Shown here: piece after piece, positions 46,821 through 56,324 of the stretch
How the letters are laid out: each line of letters starts with the position of its first letter
How positions within the stretch are numbered: position 1 is the first letter of the stretch
Source of the DNA: JADJLQ01 sp044227925
GTDB lineage: Bacteria; Bacteroidota; Bacteroidia; Chitinophagales; Saprospiraceae
Length of the DNA stretch: 64,000 nt
Direction: 5' to 3'
Assembly: GCA_044227925.1 (NCBI GenBank)
Contig: JBGAVW010000001.1
Location: 62,001 to 126,000 of the forward strand
The notes under the pieces: generated by a model
Told to the model about the DNA's origin: nothing
Databases searched by the model: none
The model's input: the letters and a program-made list of their open reading frames with translations, nothing else
Program-made: the position numbers and the translations under genes

Positions 46821-46848
46821 AAAGGGCATCCATATCGGATCGCCCTTT
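46821..46848. terminator. Terminator-like hairpin after the Omp28-like gene
   Basis: AAAGGGC (46821-46827) pairs with GCCCTTT (46842-46848), with an inner ATCC/GGAT stem and a 5-nt loop. It lies 33 bp after the stop. The T-run is short, so efficiency is uncertain. Confidence 0.6.
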
Positions 46849-46987
46849 CAAACTTATTTAGGAAATTAAAAATCTTTTGGTATACTAATTAATAAACCAG
46901 AAAAAGATTATGTTTTTCAGCTTCAATTTTATAGTGCAAATTTGATAAAAAGTCTTTATAGATGTTATTGATTTATTTTATCTTTAC

Positions 46988-47002
46988 ATAGATATTATCT
47001 AT
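46988..47002. promoter_or_regulatory. OxyR-like ATAG-N7-CTAT site at the oxyR start
   Basis: ATAGATATTATCTAT is an ATAG-N7-CTAT unit, the repeated half of the OxyR recognition element and also a LysR T-N11-A type box. It ends directly at the oxyR ATG (47003), and a weak -7 (TATCTTTA) lies at 46979-46986. A further ATAG at 46958 is 30 bp upstream, not the 22 bp of the full E. coli element. Autoregulation is inferred. Confidence 0.5.
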
Positions 47003-47917
47003 ATGAATTTACAACAATTGGAATACATAGTTGCACTGGATAAATACAGGCATTTTGTCACTGCTGCTGAAAATACATTCGTAACTCAGGCTACTCTCAG
47101 TATGATGGTGAAAAAACTGGAAGATGAATTGGGCGTAGTACTATTTGATAGAAGCAAGCATCCCATTCTTCCTACCGAAGTGGGGAAAATGGTTTTAGCA
47201 CAGGCAAAAGTGATCCTGCGGGAAAGCTACAGATTGAAAGAACAAATAAGTGAATCCAAAGAAATAATCAGCGGAGAGCTGAAAATCGGGATTATTCCTA
47301 CATTGGCCCCATACATACTACCACTTTTCCTGAATAGTTTTCTTAAAAAATATCCTGAAGTGAAATTACAAGTTAGTGAAATCACTACAGGGTCCATAAT
47401 CAGCAAGCTTGAAGAGTCTGAATTGGATGCCGGATTATTGGCCATACCTTTAGGTCATCGTAATTTGTTCGAGCAATCCCTGTTCCACGAAGAGTTTGTT
47501 GTTTATGCATCTACCGGTGAAAAATTTAAAAGTAAAAAATATCTTCTTGCAAAAGATATTGATGTAAACAGACTTTGGTTGTTAGAAGAGGGGCACTGCC
47601 TCCGTTCCCAGGTGATCAATTTGTGTGAATTGAAAGAACAGGAGAAACACTCACATCACCTCAATTTTACTACTGGCAGTATTGAAACCTTGAAAAAGAT
47701 AGTGGAAGCGAATCAAGGAATTACAATCCTTCCCAAATTAGCAATGCGAGATTTGTCAAAAATGCAATTAAAAAATATTCATTTTTTTAAAGAACCGGCA
47801 CCTGGTCGTGAAATTGGAATCGCTACACACAGACTACACATCAAGTCCAAGTTGATAGAGTTGGTAAAAAAAGAGATTAAGGCCAATCTACCATTAGATA
47901 TAGTTAGAAGTCTGTAA
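47003..47917 (+). CDS. oxyR: Hydrogen-peroxide sensor OxyR (LysR family)
   Basis: 304 residues, the standard OxyR length. N-terminal winged helix (1-62; TQATLSMMVKKLEDELGVVL). The redox motif LLEEGHCLRSQVINLC places cysteines at exactly 199 and 208, the positions of the E. coli disulfide switch, and the substrate-binding fold is complete. It activates peroxide-defence genes (catalase, Dps, peroxiredoxin) on oxidation. No such target is adjacent. An ATAG-N7-CTAT box at the start codon suggests autorepression. Confidence 0.94.
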   Translation: MNLQQLEYIVALDKYRHFVTAAENTFVTQATLSMMVKKLEDELGVVLFDRSKHPILPTEVGKMVLAQAKVILRESYRLKEQISESKEIISGELKIGIIPTLAPYILPLFLNSFLKKYPEVKLQVSEITTGSIISKLEESELDAGLLAIPLGHRNLFEQSLFHEEFVVYASTGEKFKSKKYLLAKDIDVNRLWLLEEGHCLRSQVINLCELKEQEKHSHHLNFTTGSIETLKKIVEANQGITILPKLAMRDLSKMQLKNIHFFKEPAPGREIGIATHRLHIKSKLIELVKKEIKANLPLDIVRSL

Positions 47918-47949
47918 ACATGCTGTTGCTGTAAACCGGCACAAAGGAA

Positions 47950-48480
47950 TCAAAAATGTTGCTTGTAAAGTTGGATAGCTTCATTTATTACCTTATAGGC
48001 TTCTTCACGTGGCTTAAAACGTTCTGTGGTCACTTTTTTGTTTTCAAGTATGGTATACGTTTCAAAAAAATGAGTGAATTCTTTTTCTATATGAGGAGCA
48101 AGGTCTGCAATATCGTGAATATGGGAAACACTGCTGTCTTTTACTGCTACAGCGAGGACTTTATCATCCATCACCCCCTGATCTATCATCCTCATAAGGC
48201 CAATTACCCTTACCTGTACCAGGCAATGAGGTGTAATATCCGCCTGTGAAATCACCAATACATCCAACGGGTCACCATCAGCTTGCAGTGTCCGTGGAAA
48301 AAAGCCATAGTTGACTGGATATTGTACAGACGAAAACAACACCCGATCAAGATATAATAACCCGGATTCTTTATCTATTTCGTATTTGGCTCTTGAGCCT
48401 CTTGAAATTTCAATGAAAGCCATACAAACCCGGGGAGCTTGGTCACCCAGTTCTACTTCATGCCAGGGATGTGAAACCAT
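47950..48480 (-). CDS. ppa: Inorganic pyrophosphatase (soluble, type I)
   Basis: 176 residues. Active-site signature ADGDPLDVLV (D68, D70, D73), with KYEIDKESGLLYLDR and YPVNYGFFPRTL contributing the other metal- and phosphate-binding residues. The enzyme splits pyrophosphate in the cytoplasm and pulls biosynthetic reactions forward. It is 9 bp downstream of a metal-binding lipoprotein gene on the same strand. The convergent oxyR gene ends 32 bp from its stop. Confidence 0.95.
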   Translation of the reverse strand: MVSHPWHEVELGDQAPRVCMAFIEISRGSRAKYEIDKESGLLYLDRVLFSSVQYPVNYGFFPRTLQADGDPLDVLVISQADITPHCLVQVRVIGLMRMIDQGVMDDKVLAVAVKDSSVSHIHDIADLAPHIEKEFTHFFETYTILENKKVTTERFKPREEAYKVINEAIQLYKQHF

Positions 48481-48489
48481 AAAAATTAG

Positions 48490-48759
48490 TTAATGATTGT
48501 GACCCGCATGTTCATCATGTTTGGCATCCTTTTCTGCTACGAGTGCCATTTTACATTTAGGACAGGTGTCTCCAGCCTTCCCTTTTTCTTCGGGATGCAT
48601 TGGGCAGGCATATACTATAGCCTGAGCACTTGTATCGGTAACAGCATTAGTCTCTGTTTGCGAAGCAGGTACCGGTTCAGTGGCTTTTTTCATTTCGTTT
48701 TTACAAGCAGTGAAAATGCAGGCACTAAAGAGGAGAATAAAAAAGATCTGTTTTTTCAT
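48490..48759 (-). CDS. Small heavy-metal-binding-domain lipoprotein
   Basis: 89 residues. Lipobox in FSACIFTAC (Cys near 19), then a linker and the heavy-metal-binding domain VYACPMHPEEKGKAGDTCPK with CKMAL (two CPxH/CPKC motifs), ending in a His-rich tail (KHDEHAGHNH). The domain is the one found in copper efflux proteins such as CusB and P1-type ATPases. As a free lipoprotein it probably binds Cu or Zn in the periplasm. It is 9 bp ahead of ppa, possibly in one transcript. Confidence 0.88.
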   Translation of the reverse strand: MKKQIFFILLFSACIFTACKNEMKKATEPVPASQTETNAVTDTSAQAIVYACPMHPEEKGKAGDTCPKCKMALVAEKDAKHDEHAGHNH

Positions 48760-48964
48760 GGAGCAAATATATTTTAATTATATCACTTAAATTTTATATG
48801 AATATGGTATTTTTAGAAAAACCTAATTTAGATGAAGGCATACCCACTAATTAAAATAAAAAAATCATAACAAATTATTTTAAACCTATCCAATTTCATT
48901 GGTCTGAACAATATATCTTATTTGAAAGAAACCACCCTGGAGTGCATTTAAACCTCATTTTGCC

Positions 48965-48972
48965 TACCTTCG
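48965..48972 (+). promoter_or_regulatory. Weak -7 element directly before argC
   Basis: TACCTTCG matches TAnnTTTG at 7 of 8 positions. It lies 4 bp from the argC ATG at 48977, so transcription from it would start at or next to the start codon. No -33 TTTG at the right spacing. Confidence 0.3.
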
Positions 48973-48976
48973 TGTT

Positions 48977-49942
48977 ATGGTACCGGTAGCAATCGTAGGC
49001 GGAGCAGGATATACAGGTGGTGAACTCATCCGCATTTTATTAAATCACCCCTTTGTGGATCTTACCAGTGTTGTAAGTGAAAGTCAACAAGGTAAACTCA
49101 TATCTTCCATTCATGGAGACCTGACCGGTGACACCGATATGACTTTTAGCTCTAAAATCGATGGGCAACCTGAGGTTATATTTTTGTGTACTGGTCATGG
49201 AAAAGCAAAAGAATTCATGTCCAGGACAAAACTCGATAAGACTACCAGAGTAATTGATTTAAGCATGGATTACCGCATTGAAGATGGGAGCCACGATTTT
49301 GTGTACGGACTCCCTGAGTTAAACCGTAAAAGAATAAAAAAAAGCCGAAGGATTGCCAACTGCGGCTGTTTTGCTACTGCAATTCAATTAGCATTACTAC
49401 CCCTTGCAAATGCAAAATTGTTAAATGATGAAATACACGTAAATGCCATTACCGGGAGCACAGGGGCTGGCCAGGCATTAAGTGATACCTTACACTTTAG
49501 TTGGCGCACTAATAATATCAGTATTTATAAGCCTTTCGGTCATCAGCATGTACCGGAAATCAGGCAATCCCTGACTCAATTGTATCCTGATTTTAAAGCA
49601 GATTTGAATTTTATTCCGGTTCGTGGAAATTTTACACGGGGTATATATTCTACTGTTTATACAAAATGCGATTTAAACCTGGATGAAGCTCAAAGGCTTT
49701 ATACCAAATACTACAGAGCCGAGGCTTTTACTAAAATTGTTTCAGAAAATCCTGATCTCAAGCAGGTAGTAAATACGAATAAAGCATTGCTGTATCTCGA
49801 AAAACATGGTGATAAACTGTTAGTAGTTTCTATGCTGGACAATCTGCTTAAAGGGGCCAGTGGTCAGGCTGTACAAAATATGAATATCATGTACAGTTGG
49901 CCTGAAGATAGTGGATTGAAGTTGAAAGGGGTGGTATTTTAG
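48977..49942 (+). CDS. argC: N-acetyl-gamma-glutamyl-phosphate reductase (or N-succinyl form)
   Basis: 321 residues. Rossmann start VAIVGGAGYTGGELIRILLN, catalytic C131 in IANCGCFATAIQLALLPL, and PFGHQHVPEIRQ and PVRGNFTRGIYSTVY from the substrate domain. ArgC is the NADPH-dependent third step of arginine synthesis. In Bacteroidota the acyl group may be succinyl. No other arg gene is nearby, although argC is commonly clustered. The start ATG lies only 4 bp after a weak -7 element. The stop overlaps the stop of the convergent Kir channel by 3 bases. Confidence 0.93.
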   Translation: MVPVAIVGGAGYTGGELIRILLNHPFVDLTSVVSESQQGKLISSIHGDLTGDTDMTFSSKIDGQPEVIFLCTGHGKAKEFMSRTKLDKTTRVIDLSMDYRIEDGSHDFVYGLPELNRKRIKKSRRIANCGCFATAIQLALLPLANAKLLNDEIHVNAITGSTGAGQALSDTLHFSWRTNNISIYKPFGHQHVPEIRQSLTQLYPDFKADLNFIPVRGNFTRGIYSTVYTKCDLNLDEAQRLYTKYYRAEAFTKIVSENPDLKQVVNTNKALLYLEKHGDKLLVVSMLDNLLKGASGQAVQNMNIMYSWPEDSGLKLKGVVF

Positions 49943-50952
49943 GCTGCCATTTCCTCCAAATTCATATTTTTGGCTTTACTGAGGTCTACGGGAGTAGTGG
50001 CATCCAATAGTTTCATTTCTAATACCGTACTGCTACCATCTTCTGTTCTATGATACATGGGTATAAACTTGGCACCTACTTTTATTTCCTGGTAAGTATA
50101 AGAAGTTCTGGTCACTACATTATTACTGTAGCTTTCATCGAAAGCTTTCAGAAACACAATCACTTCTGCATTTGCTTGTTTTAAATCATACATAGATAAT
50201 CCATAGAGTGGGCTATTTTCATCTATAGCATGCACCAGAGTCCAACTCAGTGTAAGTGCATTTACCTTAGAAAGTTCGAGCGGAAGGGAGTAAAATTTAT
50301 TGGTCTTTACATTATTTTCATCCACTATCATTCCCAACGTGAGTTTTGCTTCGGCATCTGTAAGATTGGTGTTTTTATATGGTGCCATGCGCATCATGAT
50401 GGCTATGCCATCTTTGTAGGGTGCAATGATAGCATTTTTACTGAATTTGATGAATGCTTCGGGTTTTGAAAATCGGCCATAAATAAGACCAGTGGCTAAT
50501 GCAAGCGCAAGTAAGCCCAACAACGATTCCAACGAGGCAACCAAACTCATCCAAAAACCGGTAGGGGCCAGCCTGCCATATCCCACTGTAGTGAATGTCT
50601 GACTACTGAAAAAGAAAGCCTCGCCTATTTTATCAATTGTTTTAGTTACCTGAACCCCGGCAAGATTTTCCAATCCAATGGCGAGATACAATATTGCAAA
50701 TAACACATTCACTATAATAAACGTAATCAAAATCACTAATAAAAATTTCCACAGCGGCATATGAAGCATCGTGTGAAATACACTGTATCTTTCCCAAAAA
50801 GGCAAACCGGTCTTATAAGCATTGGGAATACCGGATTTATTATAATACCGCCCTCCGTAATAATTACTGTTGGTGCCAAAACCGGTGTTTTCGTCGGTTC
50901 GGGCCCTTTTATTGATGCGATCTAAAATGGATTTATTAAAATTACTAAGCAT
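49939..50952 (-). CDS. Inward-rectifier potassium channel (KirBac-like)
   Basis: 337 residues from the ATG at 50952; a TTG at 51012 gives 20 more residues of unlikely character. Slide helix with PFWERYSVFHTMLHM (about 51-65), TM1 (about 68-92), pore helix and filter TTVGYGR (121-127), TM2 (about 132-155) and an Ig-like cytoplasmic domain (about 165-315) with LTLGMIVDENN and LSLTWTLVH-like strands. It conducts K+ at the inner membrane. It is the second K+ channel type in the window (the other is at 8213). Confidence 0.92.
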   Translation of the reverse strand: MLSNFNKSILDRINKRARTDENTGFGTNSNYYGGRYYNKSGIPNAYKTGLPFWERYSVFHTMLHMPLWKFLLVILITFIIVNVLFAILYLAIGLENLAGVQVTKTIDKIGEAFFFSSQTFTTVGYGRLAPTGFWMSLVASLESLLGLLALALATGLIYGRFSKPEAFIKFSKNAIIAPYKDGIAIMMRMAPYKNTNLTDAEAKLTLGMIVDENNVKTNKFYSLPLELSKVNALTLSWTLVHAIDENSPLYGLSMYDLKQANAEVIVFLKAFDESYSNNVVTRTSYTYQEIKVGAKFIPMYHRTEDGSSTVLEMKLLDATTPVDLSKAKNMNLEEMAA

Positions 50953-51147
50953 GACGGTAGAGTTAGTCTTAACAAAAGAAACAAGATTAGGTTTACAAAA
51001 TTTACCAAACAAAGACGAAAATCGAAAAAAAAATTATTAGAATCAAGCAATTGAAAATAATTTAAAAAAGTCCCAAGCAATAGCATATGGATGAATAGAT
51101 TTATCTAATAAAAATCCAATTCAATTCAACATCAGTCATTTTGATTT

Positions 51148-52614
51148 CTACTCCACTAAAAACATTTTAGATACCTGGCTGCCTCCGCTCCTTATCACTA
51201 CGGTATAGTATCCTCTCCCAAGCCCGCTTATAGAACTTGTGGATGTATTTTTATTGGTCTTTAATTTTTTAATCAGCTGTCCATTCAAAGTAAAGATTTC
51301 AATACTAACTGGATGTGATGGGTTCCATTTATCGTTCAATTTAATGGTTAAGGATTGAAACTCCCTTGCAGGGTTTGGAAAGACAGAAAAAGTGTGATCC
51401 GGATTAATATCTTTAGTAGGGACAGTAGTCGCGGGATTGGTAAAATAAAATGTTCGATTAAAAAAACCACGTATACCTATAGCACCGACTTTGGATCCAT
51501 CCTCATTTAATGGTAGCGCATACACTACTCCCATATTGGTGATATCGGTTGGGTTTGGGATTTGCAATAGGTCTATAAATTTTGGATTGCCGGATACCAG
51601 GTCCAATCGTAACACCTGGGATGCTAATACTGATCCAGAAAATGATTGGATGACCCGCCTGTATCCTACCAATAAATACCCGTTCCTGGCAAACTCCAGG
51701 CTGGTGATAGTCCTGTCTGTAAAAGCATCCGATAATGAAGTAGCACCCAGCGCAGTTCCCGTTTTCTCATCATAGGTAAGTATAGTAGCGACATAAAAAA
51801 ATGGATCGGAAGGCAGCCCACGAACACCTACTCCAATATATATTTTACCATTATAATAGGATATAGCACCGCCAACAACACCATTAAATGTATAAGATCG
51901 TTGTTTCCATAATACTTCTCCTTTATCATTAAAATGAAATAAGGTCGCAGTATCGGTAAATGCATGGTATTCAAATGCTGCAAATCCGGTCGATGTAGTA
52001 GTCATCCTCACAGGGTATTCAAATCCACATGAACTGCATGCATTGATGGTCTTTGTCCATATAGTATCTAATTTTTCATTGATGGCTGCAAGGTAGGTGT
52101 CTTCAAAATTCAAACCTTCTGCTCCCTGGCTGGCGATCAGCATCAACGTATTTTTATTTCGGGCTATGGAAGGGTTATAAATGAATGGATTCGATTTAGA
52201 CATTCCATGAAGCAGTATTTTGTTTTGTACCGTATTCAACGAGGTATCTATTCTAAATAACGTAATCCTGGGTAAACTGTCCTCCGAAACACATTTGGTG
52301 CATTCTCCTGCTATCACTAGTGTATTATCATTATCCAGTAAGAGATCCCTTGACTTTAATACCGAGCCGGATACATACGAAAAAATAAGTCTCTTAATTT
52401 CTTTACCTGAAGGGGAAATTTTCATTATTACGGCATCATTGTTCCATTCACCTGCCCATATAAGATTACCACTGGGTAATTTGATCATTCTTACAGGTCG
52501 GTTGTAGTCTTTGCCCAATTCGCCATATACTAAAGCTGAATCCCCTTGAGAATGCAACTGGTTTAAAGTATAAATCTGCAATAAGAGGAATGCTATAGGC
52601 TTGATGTATTTCAT
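51148..52614 (-). CDS. T9SS-secreted beta-propeller-like protein
   Basis: 488 residues. Signal peptide MKYIKPIAFLLLQIYTLNQL, then WD/YVTN-like strands (PSGNLIWAGEWNNDAVIMKI, NTLVIAGECTKC, GFAAFEYHAF, NGYLLVGYRR) and a T9SS type A sorting domain (about 405-488; FSVFPNPAREFQSLTI through YYTVVI and a basic end). It contains CTKC and CSSC pairs that may form disulfides. It is exported by T9SS and probably held on the cell surface; ligand unknown. It is alone on its strand. Confidence 0.82.
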   Translation of the reverse strand: MKYIKPIAFLLLQIYTLNQLHSQGDSALVYGELGKDYNRPVRMIKLPSGNLIWAGEWNNDAVIMKISPSGKEIKRLIFSYVSGSVLKSRDLLLDNDNTLVIAGECTKCVSEDSLPRITLFRIDTSLNTVQNKILLHGMSKSNPFIYNPSIARNKNTLMLIASQGAEGLNFEDTYLAAINEKLDTIWTKTINACSSCGFEYPVRMTTTSTGFAAFEYHAFTDTATLFHFNDKGEVLWKQRSYTFNGVVGGAISYYNGKIYIGVGVRGLPSDPFFYVATILTYDEKTGTALGATSLSDAFTDRTITSLEFARNGYLLVGYRRVIQSFSGSVLASQVLRLDLVSGNPKFIDLLQIPNPTDITNMGVVYALPLNEDGSKVGAIGIRGFFNRTFYFTNPATTVPTKDINPDHTFSVFPNPAREFQSLTIKLNDKWNPSHPVSIEIFTLNGQLIKKLKTNKNTSTSSISGLGRGYYTVVIRSGGSQVSKMFLVE

Positions 52615-53092
52615 GATTTAAAAATTGATCGGCGCTTTTAAAGATAATATAATCCTTAAGTTTTCGTATGATTTTGCTATACACTGTACGTTTTCGAACA
52701 CTTTAAAGAATTGATTGGTGTGGTAAGTTTCTGTAAATCAATTTATTAATAGTATTGGCATAGGTTGTGTACACTTTTTTATTGATTAAAATGATCTGCC
52801 TTCTAAAGGATAAGTGCTTAATAAAAAAGTCAGCATGGAAGAAAATGTATTCTCTTTAGCTTTTCTCAATCTGGTAAATATCGAAACCTCTTTGGTTAAA
52901 TCAACTTTTTATGGTATTCTTAAGTATTGTACTACTAATCCAATGGTATTAGTCATCGTACCAGGGAAGGATAGATCAGAATGTGAGCATGCTATCATCT
53001 GCAATTGGGGATCAGCAATTTTATATTCATCAGGTGAAAGACAAAGTCGACTTTATTCAATTTAAATCCTATCAAATTTTAAATACTTCATC
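52615..53092. other. 478-bp gap without a confident gene
   Basis: An 83-codon frame (52814-53065, plus strand) lies here, with a second 37-codon frame (52992-53105) overlapping the next start. Neither has a signal peptide, TM helix or motif I recognise. The region may contain a decayed gene or only regulatory DNA before the permease. I see no hairpin or palindrome of note. Confidence 0.4.
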
Positions 53093-55531
53093 ATGTTTTT
53101 AAAGCTGCCTGGAACCCACTTCGCTAAAACCGCTTATAGAAGTCTGATAAAAAATAGAACAAATAGTTTTATTAACATTATAGGTTTATCATTGGGCACA
53201 TTATGCTTCCTGTACATTATACTATATGTTACAGATCAATATGGCTACGACCAACATCATCAAAACGCAAAAGATATATACCGAATTACTTCTGCATTAC
53301 AACTGCCCGGAGAAAACCATATTAATTCTGCAGTATCACCACCTACGGCACCAGCCATGAAACGGGATTTTCCTGAGGTAAAGCAATTTGCAAGAGTAAT
53401 ACCATCTTTGGGAGTGTCGCAATACATCATTCATTTTGAGGAAAAGGCATGGAGTGAGAAATCGGTTGTATTTGTAGATTCTACTTTTTTTGAACTGTTT
53501 GATTATCACTTTATTTATGGGGACCGATCCAATGCTTTAAATAAGCCTTATTCAATAGTATTACTAAAGTCTATAGCAGATAAAATTTTCAATACAGAAG
53601 ATCCCATAGGCAAACAAATTGAATTAGAGTATGCTTATGGTAAAGGCACGTATACTGTAGCAGGAGTTATTGATGAAAGTTTAGGCAAGTCACATATAAA
53701 AGCAAATATATTCATTACTATGGATGGTGGAGGGATGGGTAGTTATGCTAAAGCAAATGATTCCTGGGCAGGAAATAATTTTGCATATTCATATATAAAA
53801 CTTTCTCCTCAATCGAATCCCGCAGTAGTGCAAGCTAAATTGCCTGAATTTTTGAAAAAGTATGGACAGGACCAGCTTACACAATTTGGAATGGAAAAAC
53901 AATTACACCTTCAACCCGTGCGTTCCATACATACTACTACGGGATTTGAAAATGAATTAGATAAAATCGCCAATCCTTCCTTCCTTAAAATCCTCCTCTT
54001 AATTGCAGCACTAATTCAAATCATTGCATGTATAAACTTTATGAATCTGGCTACAGCAAGGTCTGCTGACAGAGCTAAGGAAGTAGGTGTGCGAAAGGCA
54101 ATTGGAGCAGGACAAAGCCAGTTGATAGCGCAATTTTTATGGGAGTCGATTTTGATGGCTTTTTTGGGAGTAGTCATTGCTGTACCCCTTTTATGGACCA
54201 CGATGCCATTTTTAAATGAATTGACTCAGGTGGATATTCCAATTTCCTTTTTGAAAGATTATAGATTGTGGCTTTTGCTGACTTCATTGATTATTATCAC
54301 CGGATTGTTGGCGGGATCTTATCCAGCTTTTTATTTATCTGCTTTTGATTCTGTAAAAGTACTAAAAGGCAATTTTACCAATCGTGTGTCTGTAGCGGGT
54401 ATACGCCGGTCCCTGGTAGTATTTCAATTTATATTGGCAATAGTGCTTATTTCGGCTATTATAGTTATATATAGTCAGCTAAGGTATATCAAGAATAAGG
54501 ATCTTGGATTTGATCAAAATCAAAAAGTAGTTTTTACTTTTCATACCAATGAGACCATGAATAAAGGAAGCAAGTTTGCATCCGACCTTCGTGGTTTGGC
54601 TGAAGTAAAATCAGTCAGCAGAGCAGCTTATTACCTAAGCCAACCTATTTTAAGTGATCAGACTTTTTATAAAGCAGGAGGATCTATGGCAAATGGTCAG
54701 GCATCCAGGCTTATGATTTCAGATCAATTTTTTGCACAAGCAAATGGTATTGATATAATAAGTGGAAGAGATTTTAGAATGAATGATTCAGGAAAAGTAT
54801 TGATAAATCAAACATTGGCTACCAGGCTTGGGATTAATATTGCTGAAGCGGAGGGGCTATCTCTATTTTCTAAACAAGGCAATGGAGATCCGGTAAAATT
54901 TGAAATAGTGGGAATACTGAGAGACTTTAATTTTAATTCGTTACATGAGGAAATAAAACCGCTGATGATTATGTGCAATGACCTTGACCCGTACCTGGCT
55001 AACATTACCGTAAATACTACCTCATCGGATTATAAATCATTACTATCCAGGATAGAGTCTATTTGGAATGAAAACTTTCCTGCGCTTCCTTTTGAATATG
55101 CATTTTTAGATGCTGAGGTACAAAAAATGTATGAATCGGAAATTGCTTTATCCTACATAATAAATATATTCACCGGTATGGCTATTTTTATTTCTTGCTT
55201 AGGATTGTTTGGATTGGCATCCTATAGTGCTGAAAATAGACGAAAAGAAATTGGAATAAGGAAAGTATTGGGTGCCAGTACATTTAGACTTACCGCTTTA
55301 TTGTCTTATGATTTTATCAGTTTAGTTACTATTGCCTTTATTATTGCTGCCCCGCTGGCCTGGTGGGCAATGAATAAGTGGTTGCAGTCTTTTAATTATA
55401 GAGTAATGCTTACCTGGCAAATGTTTGGCCTTGCGGGATTAATTGCCATACTAATTGCCATTCTTACCGTAAGTTCTCAGGCAGTAAAGGCTGCCATTGC
55501 AAATCCAATAAAATCGCTGCGTACAGAATAA
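53093..55531 (+). CDS. ABC transporter permease of the MacB/FtsX type
   Basis: 812 residues with the Bacteroidota tandem layout: TM near 22-42, periplasmic MacB core (about 45-270), three TM FtsX domain (about 285-415, ATARSADRAKEVGVRKAIGA), a second N-terminal TM near 430-450, a second periplasmic domain and a C-terminal FtsX domain (about 690-805, SYSAENRRKEIGIRKVLGA). Such permeases pair with an ATPase, but none is adjacent, so it must use one encoded elsewhere. It probably exports peptides or signals, or acts in envelope stress, as in the MacB mechanotransmission model. Confidence 0.88.
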   Translation: MFLKLPGTHFAKTAYRSLIKNRTNSFINIIGLSLGTLCFLYIILYVTDQYGYDQHHQNAKDIYRITSALQLPGENHINSAVSPPTAPAMKRDFPEVKQFARVIPSLGVSQYIIHFEEKAWSEKSVVFVDSTFFELFDYHFIYGDRSNALNKPYSIVLLKSIADKIFNTEDPIGKQIELEYAYGKGTYTVAGVIDESLGKSHIKANIFITMDGGGMGSYAKANDSWAGNNFAYSYIKLSPQSNPAVVQAKLPEFLKKYGQDQLTQFGMEKQLHLQPVRSIHTTTGFENELDKIANPSFLKILLLIAALIQIIACINFMNLATARSADRAKEVGVRKAIGAGQSQLIAQFLWESILMAFLGVVIAVPLLWTTMPFLNELTQVDIPISFLKDYRLWLLLTSLIIITGLLAGSYPAFYLSAFDSVKVLKGNFTNRVSVAGIRRSLVVFQFILAIVLISAIIVIYSQLRYIKNKDLGFDQNQKVVFTFHTNETMNKGSKFASDLRGLAEVKSVSRAAYYLSQPILSDQTFYKAGGSMANGQASRLMISDQFFAQANGIDIISGRDFRMNDSGKVLINQTLATRLGINIAEAEGLSLFSKQGNGDPVKFEIVGILRDFNFNSLHEEIKPLMIMCNDLDPYLANITVNTTSSDYKSLLSRIESIWNENFPALPFEYAFLDAEVQKMYESEIALSYIINIFTGMAIFISCLGLFGLASYSAENRRKEIGIRKVLGASTFRLTALLSYDFISLVTIAFIIAAPLAWWAMNKWLQSFNYRVMLTWQMFGLAGLIAILIAILTVSSQAVKAAIANPIKSLRTE

Positions 55532-55615
55532 ATGGGTAAGCTACTTTGCCGAATGTAATAAAACTATATTCAAATCAATAAAATGACTTTATCTTTAAAT
55601 TAAATTTCCATTACC

Positions 55616-56137
55616 ATGGCAGACACTAATCGCAGACTATTTGTAAAACAATCTTTCGGGCTTTGCTCAGGATTTGTTTTGGGACCTTCTTTTGATTTAC
55701 AACCTGATCCGGTGCTGCCTTTAGATACTAAAGTAGTAAAGGAATTTGTCACTGTGGCACACAGCAACTTTGATAAAGTAAAGGAGATACTCACCGATCA
55801 TCCACATGTTTTAAATTCTGCCTGGGACTGGGGTGATGGTGATTTTGAAACAGCTGCAGGTGCTGCAGGGCATGTCGGGAATAAAGATATTGCCAATCAC
55901 CTGATTGAGCAGGGTGCCAGATACGATATATTCGTGCTTACCATGCTTGGGAAAACGGCAATAGTTAAAGCGTTATTGGAGGAATATCCCAAACTAATAG
56001 AAAGTATAGGTCCTCATGGCTTCACGCTCTTGCATCATGCAAAAAAAGGAGGTGCTCCAGCTCAGGAACTATACGATTATCTGGAATCTAAAGGATTAAA
56101 AGATATGCATCGCAAGGTCTTTAAGAGAAATAATTGA
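55616..56137 (+). CDS. Ankyrin-repeat protein with twin-arginine-like N-terminus
   Basis: 173 residues. The N-terminus TNRRLFVKQSFGLCSGF has RR-x-F near residue 6, suggestive of a Tat export signal. Two to three ankyrin-type repeats follow (about 45-155): VVKEFVTVAHSNFDKVKEIL, FETAAGAAGHVGNKDIANHL and GFTLLHHAKKGG. Small ankyrin proteins mediate protein contacts; partner not known. It is 84 bp after the ABC permease in the same direction. Confidence 0.82.
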   Translation: MADTNRRLFVKQSFGLCSGFVLGPSFDLQPDPVLPLDTKVVKEFVTVAHSNFDKVKEILTDHPHVLNSAWDWGDGDFETAAGAAGHVGNKDIANHLIEQGARYDIFVLTMLGKTAIVKALLEEYPKLIESIGPHGFTLLHHAKKGGAPAQELYDYLESKGLKDMHRKVFKRNN

Positions 56138-56324
56138 TAGCTAGCTTGGATTTTGGAAAAATGCTTTTAAATTAAACTGACCGATCTCTACATTTATTTT
56201 TTCTTTCGTATTTTCCAACCAAGTATTATATTTAGTGTATCAAAACAGCATATCCTATTGAATAGAAGTATTCAATTCGGTGTTGTGGAAATTAAACCAA
56301 TCCAAAAACCAACTTTTTATTCTC

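Noticed and set aside
52814..53065. 83-codon open frame on the plus strand
   Set aside because: No signal peptide, TM helix, motif or RBS-like feature, and a second overlapping frame is equally plausible. Described only as a gap.
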